A stretch of DNA of 64,000 nt, from NCBI RefSeq assembly GCF_024362695.1, contig NW_026063240.1:620001-684000 (forward strand), in the 5' to 3' direction. The translations under genes were made by a program, and so were the position numbers. How positions within the stretch are numbered: position 1 is the stretch's first letter; every line of letters begins with the position of its first letter. The notes beneath the pieces are model-generated. The model made no database searches. It was given only the letters and a program-made list of their open reading frames with translations, and was not told the origin of the DNA. Shown in pieces: positions 9,793 to 20,360 of this stretch. This stretch comes from Pectinophora gossypiella (Eukaryota; Arthropoda; Insecta; Lepidoptera; Gelechiidae).

Positions 9793-12747
9793 TTATGTAG
9801 TCCTAAGTAGGAGATTTTCTACTTCATCGTAGGTTAACGTGTGAAGCCAGTCCGAAACAAGTTTTTTACAAGTATGAAATTGTAGCGGATATATTTGTAT
9901 TATTCTATTTATTTTATTATATACAAAGGGAGACTGGCAAGCATATTGACGTTGAGCAAAAGCAGTGCGGACTGTCCTCATAGGAGCCACTTTGTCGTTC
10001 CTTCTTTTGCTAAGCAATGTATGGTCATATGGAAGTAACTTGTGACAGTTTAGAGTGAGGTAAAGTATGTATAGTTTGCGGACTGACAAAAGATTACTTA
10101 ATTGATAAAGATCAACTGTTGGAAACCTGTAAGGTTTAAAGAACATTACTTTTATAAGAGACCTCTGTGCCCTTTCTAGGTCCAACAGTTTCGTTTTGTT
10201 CAATCCGCCCCATATCTGGATGCAGTATGTGATAACAGGTTGCGCAAGGGCCACGTATATCTTGGTTAATAGCTGTTTAGTCATGACATGTCGAAGAGAT
10301 TTAAAGATCCACATTTGTTTTCTCAGTCTATTCATAATCAGCTCGGATTGAGAATGCCAATCAAGTCGTTGATCAACCATGACACCAAGATATTTTGTGC
10401 AGCTTTCCCTCTTTAAGAGTTGACATTCGCAATCCGATCGATCAGGACCCGAACAATTGTGTAGTCTGATAGCAAAGTCATATCCGGGTTGTGTTCTTTG
10501 GTTAGGGCAGAAACAGACGTAGTTTGTTTTTGAAATGTTCAATGTAAGCAGATTTTCTTTTAGCCAGTTTGAAACCCTAACAAGCCCTTTCTCAGCGACG
10601 TTTTGTACCTCGCACCAAGAGCTACCCGTGAACACAATGGCTGTGTCATCCGCATAGGTAAAAATCCTTCCCCCGACATTCCGAAGCTTACATAATTCAT
10701 TTATGTAGATGAGGAACAGAGTTGGGCCGAGAACACTTCCCTGTGGGACCCCAAAAGTGACCAGCTCTTCTTCGCTGTAGCTTCTATCTATCTTGACTCT
10801 TTGTGTTCTCTCGTCTAGATAACTACGAAAGAGAGAGAGAGCTGTACCTCGTATCCCTATGCTTTCTAGTCTGTTTACAAGAGTGGGCACAGAAACGGTA
10901 TCGAAGGCCTTTCTAAGATCTAAGAAGACCGCTATGCATTTCCTACCCGCATCCACTTCCTCTACTATAGCGGAAGTTAGGTCCCGGATTGCATCTTGTG
11001 TAGAATAGCCTTTTCTGAAACCATACTGAGATGAGGATAGGATATTAAACTTATTTAAATAGCTGACTAATCTGTTGTTAATTAGCTTTTCAACAATTTT
11101 GGAGATAGGGGAAAGAACCGATATTGGCCTATAATTGTTTACATCCGAGCTGCTTCCACTCTTGTAGACAGGGGTAACAATGGACCTCTTGAGAGCCTTA
11201 GGAAAACAACCCTTATTGAAGATAAGGTTGGCTAGGTTAGTGATAAGTGGTACTAAAAACTCTCTAGAAATCTTTAAGAAGCTTGTGGGTATACCGTCCC
11301 ACCCAGGGGCACTCCCAGAGTCCAGACTCATCAGGATACTGTCCACCTCTTGTTGGCTTGTTTCTAGTAGAACAAAGGTAGATAACTGTGTTTGGAGAGA
11401 AGTGAAGCTGTTATTTATATTTCCGATTTGAGAGATAATATCTTCTGCTAAGTTTTTGCCAATGTTTACAAAGAATTTATTAACGTAATTGACAGAGTTT
11501 TGAGGTATAGGGGTAATGAAGAGTAGATCAGTATTTTTAGAATGAGGGGGTTTATATTGTGTAATTTCATTGATTGTAGCCCAGAGATTTCTAGGGTTAT
11601 TAACCGAGCCATTTATTTTTCTTTTATGGAATCGATTTTTAAGTTTTTTAATTTGGTTACTACAAAAGTTTCGAAATCGTTTAAAAGTTATTTTCAAAAT
11701 AAGGTTGCAAGGATCAATCCTCAATTTTTGCTGCATTTTATTTCGGAGTCTAATACATTGGAGCATGCCAGGGGTTATCCAGGGCTTTATCATTCGCTTA
11801 CTACAAGAGATAGCCGTTGTTTTAGAGTTGGTATCAAGAACTGTTTTGATAATATTAATGAGTCCATCTGCATAAAGATTGGGGTCATTACAAATGTTTA
11901 GGTGTGATACATCAGATTTTAGAAGTCCTTTATACGCATTTTCAAAGTCGATCATTATTTTATACTTTCTGGGCGTGTAATGTTTGTAAGTATGTATAAT
12001 ACTCAGATAGACCAAATTGTGGTCGCTTACTGTGGTATCTAAGACTGCAATGTGGGCTGAGTTACGGTGTCTGTTGATTTTGAGGATGACGTGGTCAAGG
12101 GAGCTATCTCCTCTTGTAGGTAACAAGTGGCCGGGTAAGAGCCCATGAATGGAAAGTACATTTAAGTAGTGTAGTCTGTTACGACGTTCCTGGGCGTTTT
12201 CTTTTGGAGAGATTATTAGGTCAATATTTATGTCTCCAATTAGTATAATATTGTCATTTTCGGAAAGAGTTTCTAGGTGTGTATTTAATGAGCCAATGAA
12301 GCCCTCGGCGTTTGCGTGCGACGGGGAGCGATAAATACCTAAAAATATGTAGTTTAGAAGCTTAATTTGAAGACCAGTTGCATCGGATAAATTGAGTTCG
12401 GTTATTCCAACTTGGAAGCAGTTCCTGGTGTATACTACTACACCATCGTTTTGATTTAGCTGTTTGAGCGTCTGATAAGATGTGTAGTTTTTCAGTTGAG
12501 GTACGGGTTTACCTATTTTAAGCCTACATTCGGTGAGGATGATTATGTCGGGGTCATGCGGTAATTGTGACATAGTAACTTGGAGGTCATCAAAATTTTT
12601 ATATATACTTACCATATTTTGGGTGATAATGGATAGATTGTTGGTGCTGGTATTATCAGTACATTTGATTAATTCCTGAATATTACACCGTGTCGAATCT
12701 GCAATTTGTATTAAGTCTAATTCCTGTAAAGTATCTAAGCTATCCAT
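9793..12747 (-). CDS. LINE H ORF2: endonuclease-reverse transcriptase
   Basis: This 984-residue protein would nick target DNA and reverse-transcribe the element's RNA at the nick. The apurinic-like endonuclease domain (about residues 35-265) shows TECRLKIG, GIYRSPS, ILIGDINIDL and the SDHNLV end motif. A linker is followed by the reverse transcriptase (about 460-740) with NYRPISVLS, QYGFRKGYST, the domain A motif LDLRKAFDTV, GVPQGSVLGP and the catalytic YADDTA. A conserved C-terminal region follows, without an obvious zinc knuckle. The start is the ATG at 12745-12747, where the endonuclease N-terminus would be expected. There are no internal stops, and the length is typical of Jockey/I-group ORF2. 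Confidence 0.92.
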   Translation of the reverse strand: MDSLDTLQELDLIQIADSTRCNIQELIKCTDNTSTNNLSIITQNMVSIYKNFDDLQVTMSQLPHDPDIIILTECRLKIGKPVPQLKNYTSYQTLKQLNQNDGVVVYTRNCFQVGITELNLSDATGLQIKLLNYIFLGIYRSPSHANAEGFIGSLNTHLETLSENDNIILIGDINIDLIISPKENAQERRNRLHYLNVLSIHGLLPGHLLPTRGDSSLDHVILKINRHRNSAHIAVLDTTVSDHNLVYLSIIHTYKHYTPRKYKIMIDFENAYKGLLKSDVSHLNICNDPNLYADGLINIIKTVLDTNSKTTAISCSKRMIKPWITPGMLQCIRLRNKMQQKLRIDPCNLILKITFKRFRNFCSNQIKKLKNRFHKRKINGSVNNPRNLWATINEITQYKPPHSKNTDLLFITPIPQNSVNYVNKFFVNIGKNLAEDIISQIGNINNSFTSLQTQLSTFVLLETSQQEVDSILMSLDSGSAPGWDGIPTSFLKISREFLVPLITNLANLIFNKGCFPKALKRSIVTPVYKSGSSSDVNNYRPISVLSPISKIVEKLINNRLVSYLNKFNILSSSQYGFRKGYSTQDAIRDLTSAIVEEVDAGRKCIAVFLDLRKAFDTVSVPTLVNRLESIGIRGTALSLFRSYLDERTQRVKIDRSYSEEELVTFGVPQGSVLGPTLFLIYINELCKLRNVGGRIFTYADDTAIVFTGSSWCEVQNVAEKGLVRVSNWLKENLLTLNISKTNYVCFCPNQRTQPGYDFAIRLHNCSGPDRSDCECQLLKRESCTKYLGVMVDQRLDWHSQSELIMNRLRKQMWIFKSLRHVMTKQLLTKIYVALAQPVITYCIQIWGGLNKTKLLDLERAQRSLIKVMFFKPYRFPTVDLYQLSNLLSVRKLYILYLTLNCHKLLPYDHTLLSKRRNDKVAPMRTVRTAFAQRQYACQSPFVYNKINRIIQIYPLQFHTCKKLVSDWLHTLTYDEVENLLLRTT

Positions 12748-13175
12748 AATAAAAGAAAATAAAAGTTTAGTATAAAAGTTTGGTAAATAAATAAAAATAA
12801 GTAAAGTCGTAGTTTTTTATATACACATTTCATAAATATAGGTATAGGGTTACGTTTAAGATAGTTACGTAAGGTTATTATCAGTACGAGACGGGGTTTT
12901 GTGTGGTATTGTTGGGAGTGTTTGGGTTTTCTTGATTGTGTAAGTGGTGTTGGTGAAAGTGTCATAATTATATTTAACAATGTAAGAGTTTTTTGTGCGA
13001 CTGCTGTCGTTGGGTGTGTGTTATTTATGAGTAGGTGTGTTAGTGTAAGTTGGGGGTACATGTTTATAAAATATAACATAAGTTCGGCTGACAGTTTTTG
13101 TATGTACTTGCATAAGGCAGGCAAATATATAGAGAAGGTTATCAAACTAATGGCACACGTCGTAGTCACTAGTAG
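12748..13175 (-). other. Spacer between ORF1 and ORF2 of LINE H
   Basis: The 428 bp between the two frames are T/A-rich. A 144-codon frame on the minus strand (12735-13169) begins here and overlaps the ORF2 start, but it is low-complexity (T, L, I, Y) with no recognisable domain. Most related elements have ORF1 and ORF2 adjacent or overlapping. Confidence 0.5.
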
Positions 13176-14102
13176 TCATTTTTCTTGTTGAAGGTGATGT
13201 ACTTGTTCTTCACTTTGGATGTTTATTATTTTTGTGGTGTCATCTTTTCTCACGAATACACGTCCATATGCGGTCCAGCAGTATTTGTACCCATGTGATT
13301 TGGCTAGATCTCGAGCTAGAAAGTGAAGGCGTGCTCCCTTTGTAGTCAGCTGCTCGGATACAAAAACTGGTGTGTCCTCCATAGTGGTGTGGCCTAGGTG
13401 TTTCGCCTGCAACTTGGTTTTATTTTTAGTATTAAATTCCTTAGTCTTTTTCAAAAAGTTAGACCTTAATATCGCTGATACAAATTCAACAATTATTATT
13501 GGATTTTTTACTGACTCCTGTTTTCCTTTCAGTCTAACAATGTCGCTTATGTCAGGTGCTCTCAAGTCCATTTGGATGGTTTGTGATAAGGATAAGACCA
13601 TATTAATGAGGTCGTCTCTTGTTTCCCCAGACTTACGCGGGACATTTTTCAACTGCACAGATGACTTACAGGAGGTTCTTTGAAGATCTTCAACTTTGTT
13701 TTCTAAAATAGAAATGTATTCACGATCCTTTTTGGCCTGAGATTGAAGCTGTTCTATTTTGAGGCGATATTCTTCATTTTGAGCCATCAAAATGCCCATA
13801 GATTGTTGTATATTAAGGTTGGTTTCCTTAATTTCCTTAAGGTCGTTTGTTATTCCTGTGATATCCTTAGTTTGTTCACTAATTAGAGTTATAATAAGCT
13901 CCCTCATCTCCTCTTTAAATTTACTGAGTTGTGAGGATAGTGGCGACGATTCGTCACCCCTAGTTCTTTTGTTTCGATGGAAAACGTAGTTTGGAGGTGT
14001 AATCTCACCCCCCGTAGGTGGTTCCGATGCTAATCCAGCAATTTCGAGAGCTTGTTGTTCCCGGTCGGGTACACTACTAGGTGGTGTACGCTGAGTAGCC
14101 AT
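13176..14102 (-). CDS. LINE H ORF1: coiled-coil RNA-binding protein with baculovirus-FP-like C-terminus
   Basis: The protein has 308 residues from the ATG at 14100-14102 (starting MATQRTPPSS); the frame is open further upstream only through non-ATG codons. Residues 1-60 are polar and proline-rich. A long coiled coil (about 70-150) contains ITNDLKEIKETNLNIQQ and YISILENKVEDLQ. An RRM-like part follows (about 155-235: VQLKNVPRKSGETRDDL, then VRLKGK and PIIIVEF). The end (about 250-308) contains FVSEQLTTKG, GYKYCW and GRVFVRK, a pattern shared with the baculovirus FP family and ORF1 proteins of many insect LINEs. Such proteins bind element RNA as a multimer. The frame is intact and upstream of ORF2. 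Confidence 0.82.
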   Translation of the reverse strand: MATQRTPPSSVPDREQQALEIAGLASEPPTGGEITPPNYVFHRNKRTRGDESSPLSSQLSKFKEEMRELIITLISEQTKDITGITNDLKEIKETNLNIQQSMGILMAQNEEYRLKIEQLQSQAKKDREYISILENKVEDLQRTSCKSSVQLKNVPRKSGETRDDLINMVLSLSQTIQMDLRAPDISDIVRLKGKQESVKNPIIIVEFVSAILRSNFLKKTKEFNTKNKTKLQAKHLGHTTMEDTPVFVSEQLTTKGARLHFLARDLAKSHGYKYCWTAYGRVFVRKDDTTKIINIQSEEQVHHLQQEK

Positions 14103-14486
14103 TATTAAAAGCGCAAATAGGCCTAAATGCACGGCTAACCGACGGCAAGGTAAAATTGATTGTTGAAGCTAAGTGGGTGGAGTTAACGAGTGTGACGTAT
14201 TGATACACACGCACACACTCAGCCAGCGCAGCAGCCAATGGTTTAGCAGTAGGCGGGGTTTATAATGACTTCTTACTTGAAGAGGTGCGCAGGAGCAGGT
14301 AGCTATCCTTTACACGATGTGTGGTCTCACTCATTCACAATCTAATCACCAACACTTTATGTTCGCCTGGTACTCGATTCGAATTATTTCGTTTATAATT
14401 TAAACTTTGTATTTTAAATTCTCACACAAAAAATCTGTTACCAAAAACACGACCGTGTGTGACGGTATCCAGAGGGGAGAGGATAT

Positions 14487-14930
14487 AAATATTAATAGGC
14501 CATATCCTTTTCTAGATTACTATCTATCAGCTAACTAAATTTCATCAAAATCCGTTGAGCCGTTTAGGCATGATAGACAAAACTCCCAGCAAAAACCATA
14601 AAAAAATCACTAACTCAATTCAGTTTTCTGCCTACTTCCTACCCCCTAAGTACGATGACGTGATCAATTTGATCGTACAACCGTTTGTAGATAACCAACT
14701 ATTACCTTACAAAATTTCATTAAAATCCGTTCAGCCGTTTAGACGTGAAAGAGCAAAAGTCCCAACAAAAACGACTACAAATCACTAAATCAATTTAGTT
14801 ATCTGCCAACTGCCTACCCCCTAAGAACGATGGCGTGATTATTTATAGCCTATGACCATTTCTAGGTTATCATCTATCACCATACCAAATTTCATCAAAA
14901 TCCGTTGAGCCGTTTAGGCGTGAAAGAGTA

Positions 14931-14983
<53 letters not shown>

Positions 14984-15014
14984 GTTACTTTCGCATTTAT
15001 AATATTAGTATGGA
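14487..15014 (-). mobile_element. Helitron X outer 5' segment (W1)
   Basis: Its minus strand starts TCCATACTAATATTATAAAT after A, the outer 5' terminus of the long X elements, followed by a TCTG microsatellite (about 14932-14982). It matches X3 (36120-36643) to the point AAATATTAATAGGCC and then stops, with no CTAG terminus. It is either 3'-truncated or was joined to other sequence. It lies inside the probable DIRS pol start: the sequence on the right ends ITHD and the sequence on the left begins TATATCCTCT. Confidence 0.75.
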
Positions 15015-15110
15015 TTATCATGTGTAATTGACCGCCAAGCGGGTAAAAAGTATTGCAGACGACCAGTATGTACCTGCGGTTGCAGTTGTGGATTTATTTC
15101 TGTGGACTGG
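15015..15110 (-). CDS. Start of probable DIRS-type pol, truncated by Helitron W1
   Basis: On the minus strand, in a frame different from the gag-like gene and overlapping its end, about 30 codons read through HTGRLQYFLPAWRSITHD before Helitron W1 begins. A GRLxxFLxxWxxIT block at the N-terminus of the reverse transcriptase, overlapping the gag stop, is what I recall for DIRS-group elements. The continuation is not recovered beyond W1 except perhaps a few codons near 14470-14486. This is a fragment without catalytic residues, so the family call rests on one motif and the gag context. Confidence 0.45.
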
Positions 15111-15375
15111 CGGCTGCCGTTCGCTGCCTCTGCTGCGGCTGGCGCCGCGCAGGATGCGGCGGCGGTGGCGGCGGCGGGCCGGGCTGGCGCCGGGCTGAGA
15201 GCGCGGTCGCGCGGCGTTGATGCGCGGGAGGCGCGCCGCGCTGGCGCTGCCCACCGGCGCGGTATGACTGTGGGTGCTGGCTGCTCCACTGCTGGCGTGC
15301 TCGAGCCGGTGGGCCTTTGTAGTTTAAATTAGGCCTGGAACTTGACGATGGAGCTTGAATGAATTCACTCGTCTT

Positions 15376-18250
15376 CTTTATATAAACTTCAGTTTTTTAT
15401 CGCAATGTTTGCCTATGTAATTATGATATCTTACTATTAACTGAGACCTGGTTATTGGACAGTATTGGAGATAGTGAGTTATTTAATGACCGTTACGTAG
15501 TACTGCGGAGAGATCGTGACTACGCAATGACACAGCAGAAATTTGGTGGAGGTGTTTTGATTGCGGTGCGTAAAGAATTAAGTGTTACATTTCAGCCATC
15601 ATTTCAATCGAGCGCTGAAGATGCGTGGGTCAGCCTAAAGGTCAGAGGTTATGGTAAGATTCCCGTAACAGTTCATATTTGCGTTTTATACTTATGTGAT
15701 CAGAAACTAGGTAATTCATTTTCATTACAGTTATCCAATTTTTTCGACAATCTTGATAAATTAATTCGTTTAAACCCGGAGGATAGTTTTCTTATAGTAG
15801 GGGATTTTAACCTTTCTAAAATAGCGTGGTCTATGAATGACAATGCATATTGTGATCCAATCTTTTTAAGAGTGTCACCGTTCCCAGACGAAAGACTTTT
15901 AGTGGATATGCTGAATTTTCTTAACCTAGGGCAATATAATTGTATAAAGAATGAGCATAATAGGATTTTAGACCTAGTGTTGGCCAGCGATAGTTTTGTA
16001 AAGGTAACTAATTGTGCTGATAACGTACTTGTTCCTGTTGATAAAAACCATGGAGCACTTTTACTTACCTTGGATTTTCAATCTTTTATCCCGCTTGAAA
16101 AAGTGTGTGCACCAATATTTTTGTATGACCTTGGTAACTATGACGCAATTAACGAAGATCTATCGAAAATCGAATGGGAGAGGTTATTTTTGGGACTGCC
16201 ACTGGATGACGCGGTTGCGGAATTCTATAAAATTTGTGCAGATTTACGTGATAAATACATACCCCAAAAAACACCTCGCTGTGATAACTTCCCGAAGTGG
16301 TATACCAAGGCCTTGATAAAAGCCATTAGAGAAAAGTTCAAGTATTTTCGTAAATACAAAAAATACGGTAACCTAGCCGATCAGCTTTCTTTTCTTGCGC
16401 AGAGGGACAGAGTTCGCACTCTTGAGGCTAATTGCTATAAAAATTATATTAGGCTTGTTGAGGATTCTATAATTTGTAACCCGAAGTATTTTTGGACGTA
16501 TATGAACTCTAAGTTGAAGTCACGGCATGGTGTACCGAAATGTGTTACATATAACGATCTTACTTACAGCGACGGGGACGAGATATCCACTGCTTTTTCT
16601 GATTATTTTCAATCTAACTTCTTAAATGACCCTGCTACTCTCACGAGCTATCGCTTTAATTCGCTTGAAGCTGATTCACTTGTACAGAGCGCTGCTTCAG
16701 ATATAGCTTCTGTTTCTGTAGACGCCGAGACTGTTACTAAACTTCTATTAAGCCTGGATCCGAAAAAGTCCGCTGGACCTGACAAATTACCTGCTCGATT
16801 TCTAATAAGTTGTGCGAAGCTTTTATCTGTGCCTCTGTCTATTTTATTCAAGTGGTCTCTTGATAATGGCGTTGTGCCTTTATTGTGGAAACGAGCTCTT
16901 GTAACTCCTGTCCACAAAAAAGGTGTAAAGACTGACGTTGCGAATTATCGCCCTATTTCCAAGCTGTGCATTGTGTCTAATGTCCTTGAGAAAATCGTCT
17001 ATAATCAGGTATACCCCGCTGTAAAGCAGTCTGTAAGTCACTCTCAACACGGGTTTTTAAAAGGGCGCTCTACAGTGTCTAATCTGATTCTGTTGAATGA
17101 CGCTGTTACAGAAGCCATGGACGATGGAGCGCAGGTTGATGTCATTTATACAGATTATAGTAAGGCGTTCGATAGAATACACCATGATTTATTACTTCAA
17201 AAGCTTTCTATGATTGGTATTAGAGGTAATCTTTTGAGATGGTTTTCGTCCTACATTGACAATCGCTCACAGGCCGTTGCCGTTAATAATTATATTTCCG
17301 GGTGGCTGTCAATACCTAGTGGGGTTCCTCAGGGATCGCTTTTGGGCCCCCTATTATTCATTATTTTTGTGAATGACATCAATCTCTGTCTTAAGTCCTC
17401 TCAACTCCTGTGTTTTGCAGATGACATGAAGTTATATGCACGAATAACTTGCTATGCTGATGCCGAAGCCTTGCAGCGTGACTTGGGTCGCTTGGAGGAA
17501 TATTGTCAGGCTAACCTACTGGATCTGAACGCGTCAAAGTGCAGCGTTGTATCCTACCATCGTAAACGCTCTTCGATTACTTACCCTTACATGCTGAAAG
17601 GCGAGTGTCTGCAACGTGACTCTGTAATTCGTGATCTGGGTGTCTACCATGACTCGAAATTACTATTCGATAAGCACATAGAAATAATTACTGCTAAGGC
17701 TTATAAATCTCTAGGATTTATCCTACGCACCTCCAAGGACTTTGTAAAAGCTAAGACATTAAAAGTTTTGTACTGTAGCTATGTGCGCAGTAATCTAGAG
17801 TTTGCTTCGCAAGTATGGAACCCTAGGTATTCTAAGTACATTGATATGATTGAAAGCATCCAGCGCAAATTCGTGCGGCATTTGTGCTTTAAAATTAAGC
17901 AAATATACAGTTCTAGGAACTACCTTGGCATCTGTAAAAAGCACCACTTGCTTCCTTTGGTCGAGAGAAGGAAAGTAGCTGATCTCACTTATCTCTTGAA
18001 AATTGCATCGGGTGTTGTTGATTCTCCTGGCCTGCTGTCCAAAATATGTATAAGACCTCCGAAAAAGACTTTGCGTCATAACGCCTTAATACATCTCCCT
18101 CCGGCTTCCACCTATTACCGGCAAAATTAATTTATGTGGCGAGCGAGTAACAGCTTTAATACTCTTAGTCAAACACTTGACTTGGATTTATTTAATACTG
18201 GTTGTGAAGTGGCGAAAAGATTAATAAACCGACAATTCTTTGTCTCATAA
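15376..18250 (+). pseudogene. LINE I ORF2: endonuclease-reverse transcriptase with late nonsense codon
   Basis: The frame is open from the truncated 5' end; no ATG is needed because the N-terminus is lost (the visible frame enters at NYDILLLTETWL). Remaining endonuclease motifs are VLYLCD, FLIVGDFNLS and VPVDKNHG. The reverse transcriptase has NYRPISKL, HGFLKGRST, the domain A block YTDYSKAFDR, SGVPQGSLLGP and CFADDMK. A TAA at 18128-18130 follows YRQN. The same frame continues FMWRASNSFNTL to a second stop at 18248-18250, and such a tail is expected in this family, so the first TAA probably replaced a serine TCA. The result is a protein about 39 residues short. Confidence 0.82.
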
Positions 18251-18603
18251 GTAATGTTGTGCAACTTTATTTGTAAAATTAGTTTGTTTTTTTTGTTTTT
18301 TTGTTTTTTTTATTATTATTATTATTATTTTTTTATTATTGTTATTATTTTATTTATTTATTTTTTTTTAAATTTTTTAGGTTGTTCTAGTGATTAGGCT
18401 TCCACTGTAAGCGATGCGTGTGTATTTCTTTTTTCTTGGTTTTATATATATATATATATATATTTTTTGTCTCACCTATTACTTCTATGCTATCAACTAT
18501 TTGTGGGGATCTATAATTGGCTTTGTGTTACTAATTTAAGGATTAGACTGTAAGTGAATGCTGTTGATCTCCCTAATAATAAATAAATAAATAAATAAAT
18601 AAA
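15376..18603 (+). mobile_element. LINE I, CR1/Jockey-group retrotransposon, 5'-truncated
   Basis: The element interrupts the gag-like gene. It starts within the endonuclease domain (near 15376) and ends in an AATA-repeat tail (about 18572-18603). The 3' UTR after 18251 is AT-rich, with a homopolymer-rich part (18285-18375) and a TA repeat (about 18446-18463). No convincing target-site duplication was found, so the target may have lost some bases. Confidence 0.85.
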
Positions 18604-19268
18604 TACCGCGCGAGTTCTTCACCACCTCGCTTAAATTTTCTCCGAATAAGTAATTGTCCCTTTTTCGGTTTTTAAAAGGATCTGCTAAAGATTTATCTAC
18701 TAAAGGGACGATGACTGACCGTCTAGTGTCTGTCTCAATGTAATGGGAATCGGCGATAAGTTTTCCTGCGTCGTTTAATGTACGAACAACCTCTGGAATA
18801 TCAGGATTCTTCTTTAAAAGTGACGTCATTGCCTTTCCAAGAGCTGACAAAGCTCTTCCAAGTTGGTCCTGTTTGCTCATCAGTCGCTTATCCCGAAGTC
18901 GGCACGTGTCAACCAACATAGCTTCTATCTCCGGGTTCAGAGTAGGCGCCTTAGCCAATGTTAAATTTTTCGGAAATAAGTATTTTTAGTTAATTCTTCT
19001 TTAACGTCTTTTTTTAGACCGGCGACCAATATTTTTTTAAAACTTGCAGCGATGTCGTCGTAAATATCTTCCCCGTATTCCACAGCTTCTGCTTCGGTAT
19101 CACCAAGAGCTTGAAGGAGCTCCGGATCAAAAATATCTTCAGGAGCTTCGACGTGGAGGTCATTGTTTTCCGGCATAATACTACTGCCGTCATTATTACC
19201 GGCAATTGAAATTTCACTTAGTACTCCATCCAAGTCACCGCAAATTGTTCGATCGAATTCCAGATGTT

Positions 19269-19651
19269 CTAGAAACAAATAACGAAACGGGTATATTTAT
19301 CTACTTAATTGTAAGAAGTATACATAAAAGTTCATCTTTACAATACAATACAATACAATACAAATACACTTTATTGCACCAAAATAAAAAGAAATAATTA
19401 CAAAAAGTCTCTTAACTAAGTACATATCGAGAGTAAGAGTATATCTTTTCGTATTATTTTATTATAAAGTCACAAGCTGTTATGTAGGTAGAAGCATTTT
19501 TCAAGCACGATGTAACATCACTTTTGCTAAGTAATCGCGCTAATTAGCTAGCGATTTAGATTTTGTCCCGAAGAATACAACGGGATAGTAAAAAAATCTT
19601 TCGAAGAATACAACGAAAGAAATAATAAACATACAAAGATGTAATAATAAC
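19269..19651 (-). other. Intron of the gag-like gene, with a LINE 3'-end fragment
   Basis: The 383-bp interval has GT at the donor side and TTTCTAG at the acceptor side on the minus strand, and removing it joins HQE to EHLEFD in one frame. Within it, about 19335-19400, is the minus-strand 3' end of a LINE or SINE: GGTGCAATAAAGTGTATTTG followed by TATTG repeats. The rest is AT-rich with nothing else recognised. Confidence 0.6.
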
Positions 19652-19796
19652 CTTCTTGATGCACATCATTATCATCGCTCGAATAAATTATGCGATTACT
19701 ATTTCGGCGCCGCTTATCCAACAACTTTAACTCATATTTCTTAATTTTTCTTGCATATCGTTCTTCACTTGTTTCGTCGCGCTTGCGTTTCGACAT

Positions 19797-20114
19797 TTGA
19801 AAAAAGAACACTTGATTCGATTTCGTATTTGGAACACTTGTGCATTCGGTGCGCGCACAGACAAGAATGACGTTGAACAGCCAGCCGGCTCCGATGTAGG
19901 AGAAAGAGACAGGGTATATTGTGTTCTGTTTCTTCCTACTCTAAATGCTTGTGCGGTGGAATGAAGGGTAGCGGACTACTACATGGTCAAAGATAAATCT
20001 CGAGACGAAGACAGGATAATTGTAATCATGATAATGTAATAAGTATGTACTGTTAGGCTGAATAGTTCATTGACAGTTATAAAACATTTTTCTATAAATG
20101 GTGATAATTGTGGA
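19797..20114. other. Upstream region of the gag-like gene, unassigned
   Basis: There is no convincing reading frame. It probably includes the promoter and 5' UTR of the gag-like gene and its boundary with the BEL-1 3' LTR. I saw no clear TATA box or terminal repeat. Confidence 0.5.
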
Positions 20115-20347
20115 AATGAAGTACAACGCGATTAACTTTGCAAAAAACGGTTTCCAAAAGAGGAGCGTGTTCTCGCGCAGATAAATTTGAATGACTGACG
20201 TTTTGACAGCCGATGACGACATCGAACGACATTAGAAAAACCCCCCTCGTCCCCGCAAACGCACGAAGCCGCGCAGGCTGCTCTTTTGAACGCCATTACT
20301 TTATTTATAATACAAAAACAATACAACATGTTAAGCTACCGTCCACA
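20115..20347 (-). repeat. BEL-1 3' LTR (left end uncertain)
   Basis: On the minus strand the polypurine tract CTAGGGGGGAGAA is followed immediately by TGTGGACGGTAGC, the expected TG start of a BEL/Pao LTR. A polyadenylation-like AATAAAG lies at about 20295-20302. The matching 5' LTR is not in the window, so the left boundary (a CA end) is only a guess near 20115. Confidence 0.6.
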
Positions 20348-20360
20348 TTCTCCCCCCTAG
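20348..20360 (-). promoter_or_regulatory. Polypurine tract of BEL-1
   Basis: The minus strand reads CTAGGGGGGAGAA directly before the LTR start. It is the usual primer site for plus-strand DNA synthesis in LTR retrotransposons. Confidence 0.75.

Larger units (their letters stand above)
9764..14460 (-). mobile_element. LINE H, non-LTR retrotransposon with ORF1 and ORF2
   Basis: It is a full-length-looking element on the minus strand. The 3' end is at the left, with a TTTA-repeat tail (about 9768-9786). ORF2 is 9793-12747, ORF1 is 13176-14102, and the two are separated by 428 bp without a conserved frame. The 5' UTR lies at about 14103-14460; the exact 5' boundary is unclear, since sequence beyond about 14460 may belong to the DIRS-type pol. 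Both reading frames are intact, so it could be recent. The clade is probably Jockey/I-like by reverse transcriptase motifs and the ORF1 type. Confidence 0.8.
15094..19796 (-). pseudogene. Two-exon gag-like gene of a probable DIRS-type element, split by LINE I
   Basis: Exon 1 (19652-19796) starts MSKRKRDETSEERYARK and ends at a GT donor (AAG/GTTATT). Exon 2 starts at 19268 after TTTCTAG and joins in frame. It runs through an acidic segment, LNPEIEAMLVDTCRLRDKR and LGRALSALGKAM, to the LINE I tail at 18604. The frame resumes beyond LINE I at about 15365 with SSSRPNLNYKGPPARARQQW and an R/Q/P-rich tail, stopping at 15094-15096. This plan (acidic, helical RDK/ALSALG core, basic proline-rich end) resembles gag-like proteins of DIRS elements as I recall them; a domesticated host gene is the alternative. 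One A is missing from an A run near 18964 (five instead of the six needed), which shifts the frame. No match could be run. Confidence 0.6.

Noticed and set aside
12735..13169. 144-codon frame between LINE H ORF1 and ORF2
   Set aside because: Low complexity and overlapping the ORF2 start; no evidence of coding beyond being open.
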